NCBI GenBank assembly: GCA_009617715.1
Contig: VTFK01000207.1
Coordinates: 868,001 to 932,000, forward strand
Origin: Plectrocnemia conspersa
Lineage: Eukaryota > Arthropoda > Insecta > Trichoptera > Polycentropodidae
Direction of reading: 5' to 3'
DNA length: 64,000 bases
Of this stretch, positions 62,101 to 64,000 are shown one piece after another. Positions within the stretch are counted from its first letter, which is position 1; each line of letters begins with the position of its first letter. A program made the translations under genes and the position numbers. Below the pieces are notes generated by a model. The model did no database searches, had not been told where the DNA came from, and saw only the letters and a program-made list of their open reading frames with translations.

Positions 62101-62867
62101 TATATTTAATTTTTCATGCAAATATCTTATATGAAATACTTACACGTCACTCTGAGTCGTATACACTTGATGCGTTAGAGATTCTAAAGCCATCCACTTG
62201 ATAGGCAATTTTCCAGCACCAATTTTTCTATAGATATTCTCCTGATAAATATCTCTCGACAGCCCGAAATCTGCTATTTTTACGGTTTTATCAGAACTCA
62301 CAAGGACATTCCTAGCAGCTAAATCTCTGTGAACAACTCTGTTCAAAGACAGAAACTCCATTCCCATAGCAATCTGTCGTGCGAACGATAACAAATCTAT
62401 CGAAGTCAAATCTATATCAATGCCTTCCATATTTTTCTCGACAGTCTGTTCCAAATCGTACAGCTTATTCGCAATGAAATTTGGCTGTTGAGCTGGTGGA
62501 CTTTCGGCGCTCCCAGAAATTAACATATCTGCATACTTGATCTGATCTTCGCCGAATATGTTCGAATTGCTCAGATTGAACTCGCAATTGTTGGTTTTGT
62601 CAGTAGAGTTCAAACTGATTGCATTCCATATTTTTCTATAATATCATAACAGTATTATACTATAAATAAACAACTTTTAAGATAGATAAACTCACCTCAA
62701 ATAATTTTGCAAATCTCCCAGAGAGCAAAATTCAACGACCAACATCATAGTGGCAGTGGGTCTAGTGCAGCATCCTACTAAACTCACAATATGTGCGTGG
62801 AAACCGACAGCCTTCATCATGTCTATCTCTTGTTTGAATTGTTTCACTTCTTCGGCAGATGGCTCGT
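58818..62867 (-). CDS. Receptor tyrosine kinase (Torso/Ret-like split kinase), 3' five exons; frameshift in the fourth
   Basis: Minus-strand exons in order: 62867-62696, 62635-62144, 61431-61294, 59883-59702, 59142-58818. Upstream exons (ectodomain, transmembrane helix, glycine loop, catalytic Lys) lie off the right edge or were not found. Kinase landmarks are the alphaC helix [17 protein letters not shown], the hinge [15 protein letters not shown], a long hydrophilic kinase insert, the catalytic loop [13 protein letters not shown], the activation segment [36 protein letters not shown], and [19 protein letters not shown]-x4-P-x-DRPTF follows. The split kinase and ALESLTH string suggest Torso. 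Ret is the close alternative (GGNPYPG, QNCS). In insects Torso receives PTTH or Trunk and signals through Ras/MAPK (family knowledge). Exon 4 does not keep frame (see its entry), so the allele or assembly may be defective. Confidence 0.85.
59143..59701 (-). other. Receptor kinase intron before the last exon
   Basis: 559 bp, AT-rich. Canonical GTATGT donor at 59701 and TTTTAG acceptor ending at 59143. No other features. Confidence 0.75.
59702..59883 (-). CDS. Receptor kinase exon: end of kinase C-lobe, apparent frameshift
   Basis: One base completes the Leu codon from the previous exon, then [20 protein letters not shown] and [20 protein letters not shown] are read normally, followed by TAA at 59741-59739. 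The same strand in another frame stays open from 59775 to a good donor (AAA|GTATGT at 59701). It reads [20 protein letters not shown] and joins the last exon in the correct phase. The exon is thus one base short of the length (mod 3) needed to connect both neighbours. The frame change must lie between 59741 and 59776. It could be a sequencing error, a null allele, or a true alternative C-terminus. Confidence 0.8.
59884..61293 (-). other. Receptor kinase intron (1.4 kb)
   Basis: AT-rich, no exon or element recognised. Confidence 0.75.
61294..61431 (-). CDS. Receptor kinase exon: alphaF-alphaG region
   Basis: Completes the Val codon, then reads [40 protein letters not shown] and NCSSE, leaving two carried bases. 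W-S-Y/F-G-x-L-L-W-E-I and G-x-x-PYPG are invariant in receptor tyrosine kinases. Confidence 0.95.
61432..62143 (-). other. Receptor kinase intron (0.7 kb)
   Basis: AT-rich, with a GTAAGT donor and TTTTCAG acceptor. Nothing else seen. Confidence 0.8.
62144..62635 (-). CDS. Receptor kinase exon: kinase insert, catalytic and activation loops
   Basis: Joins the previous exon in phase (split Arg codon). Begins [20 protein letters not shown], runs through a hydrophilic insert of roughly 80 residues, then [60 protein letters not shown] and [25 protein letters not shown]. The catalytic Asp (HRD), Asn (ARN) and DFG Asp are all present, so the active site in this exon is intact. Confidence 0.96.
62696..62867 (-). 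CDS. Receptor kinase exon: alphaC helix to hinge
   Basis: Enters with one carried base. Reads [56 protein letters not shown], with two bases carried before GTGAGT. The alphaC Glu is in FKQEID. Upstream exons with the glycine loop and catalytic Lys were not seen in 62868-64000. Confidence 0.94.
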
Positions 62868-64000
62868 CTTATTTTAGAAATAATAATAAAAAATAATTAA
62901 ACTATTTCCAAATCACACAACAATTTTTACAAAACAAGGCAACAAAAATAAACAAGTATATTTGTGCCTCCAAATCGGAATCAGAGCAAAGGAACCTACT
63001 CCATCAAAACCAAGTGTATATAAGTGCATATATAGCACACATAATTTACTTCCATTTGTAATAAGCTACCGATGACAGCAGCTAGACAAAAACAGGGTAA
63101 TCTATTTTTCTTCGATACGATATCGTATATGCTATTTCTATAGAGATTGATGCACTTTTTTGCATAACGTCATGAAGTTTTGTCGTGCATAAAAATGACA
63201 TAACAATCCGGATACCAGTCACCGATTTGAGGAATCAGACGTGTTTTATGTACTGATCAAGTCTTATTGAACTTTTTATAATATTAAAACGTTCTGGAAT
63301 AATAACAGGAAGCACGCTTCACACAATAATTAATATTAGATGGCTTACGATCGGTGTGATACATTTTTGACTAATTTTTTTTATATTCTTCTATGAACGT
63401 ACTAGTTTTGAAATATGGACCCATTTAATAGCTGGATATTGTAATATTTTTAATGTTTCTTCTGAATCCCCTTCTTACTTGTATATTGCTTACAGTGTAT
63501 TATTTTTCAGCATAACACATCACATGACATATTTCAACGACTTTTCTTCTTTACTAATTATCTATATTTCTTTATCCGCAACACATTTTCAATATATTTT
63601 TCCTTTGCCTTACCAATATATGGTCCTGAAAGTTCTGGATAAATTCAGTGTGTATTTTTCAGAGGTCCAAATATTTTTTTTAAATTCGTACAACTTTATT
63701 ATATATTTAAAATTTTACGTATCTTCCGAGATAATCAATATAATCAATACTTTCAATACAATCCACCAAAGCGATAATTTAGTTATCGACTTTTAGTTTA
63801 CATATGTTTGCTTCATCGTAACTTCGCATTCAAGGTCGTGCCGAGGTACTTTACTCTACGCTTTGTTGGCATACGATAACACTTCTCGGTTGATCGTTAA
63901 GGTAACGGATCAATTATTCTATTGTATTTGTAAAATTGATATGCTGGTATCTAGTTTCCTTTGGCCCACTTTGACTTTAACTTGATTTTGTCAATAGCGC
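62868..64000 (-). other. Receptor kinase upstream intron, no exon found
   Basis: I looked on the minus strand for a glycine-loop or VAVK exon and saw none. The plus-strand open frame 63479-63796 is an F/I/Y-rich low-complexity translation and is not credible as a gene. Confidence 0.6.

Noticed and set aside
63479..63796. 105-codon plus-strand open frame
   Set aside because: Translation is F/I/Y/S-rich, typical of AT-rich non-coding DNA, inside an intron of the receptor kinase; no domain.
1..64000. tRNA genes, rRNA, CRISPR arrays, bacterial-type operons
   Set aside because: No cloverleaf with matching A and B boxes, no spaced identical repeats, and all supported genes are spliced eukaryotic genes.

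Overview
The window is a piece of an AT-rich animal nuclear genome, almost certainly an insect. The evidence is spliced genes with GT-AG introns from 62 bp to 25 kb, decayed eukaryotic transposons (Tigger/pogo, hAT, Jockey-like LINE, a piggyBac-like MITE), and gene families typical of arthropods: a Sidestep-family immunoglobulin receptor and a Torso-like receptor kinase. Short CCTAA runs near 33.7-34.0 kb match the usual insect telomere unit, but they are few and interstitial. I could not fix the insect order. No bacterial operon, CRISPR array, rRNA or tRNA was seen.

Layout. (1) 1-36,839, plus strand: the 3' nine coding exons of a Sidestep-like cell-surface receptor (Ig, Ig, FnIII, one transmembrane helix, cytoplasmic tail). 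The upstream exons lie outside the window. Its first visible intron is 25 kb and carries a satellite-like duplication (5.1-6.5 kb), a perfectly bounded Tigger element (21,713-23,460) and several GC-richer islands of unknown role. (2) 41,221-46,559, plus strand: a complete seven-exon gene for Bdp1, the B'' subunit of TFIIIB. Its fourth intron holds a 181-bp near-palindrome. (3) 46.6-50.9 kb, intergenic: a 240-bp hAT MITE with an 8-bp target duplication, a decayed hAT transposase, and a 235-bp TTAA-flanked MITE. (4) 50,968-55,438, minus strand: a complete five-exon gene for Secp43/TRNAU1AP. Its 3.3-kb first intron contains a decayed LINE with a perfect 27-bp inverted duplication. (5) 58,818-62,867, minus strand, continuing off the right edge: the kinase domain and tail of a split-kinase receptor tyrosine kinase, most like Torso or Ret. 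Its penultimate visible exon appears to carry a one-base frameshift.

The four genes are not an obvious functional unit. Two are neuronal or developmental surface receptors, and two are RNA-related housekeeping genes (Pol III initiation; selenocysteine-tRNA associated). Reading frames were followed by hand across every splice junction, and phases agree everywhere except at the receptor-kinase frameshift. I found no convincing new biological system. The most interesting leftovers are the long hairpins, the higher-order repeat, and the receptor-kinase frameshift.
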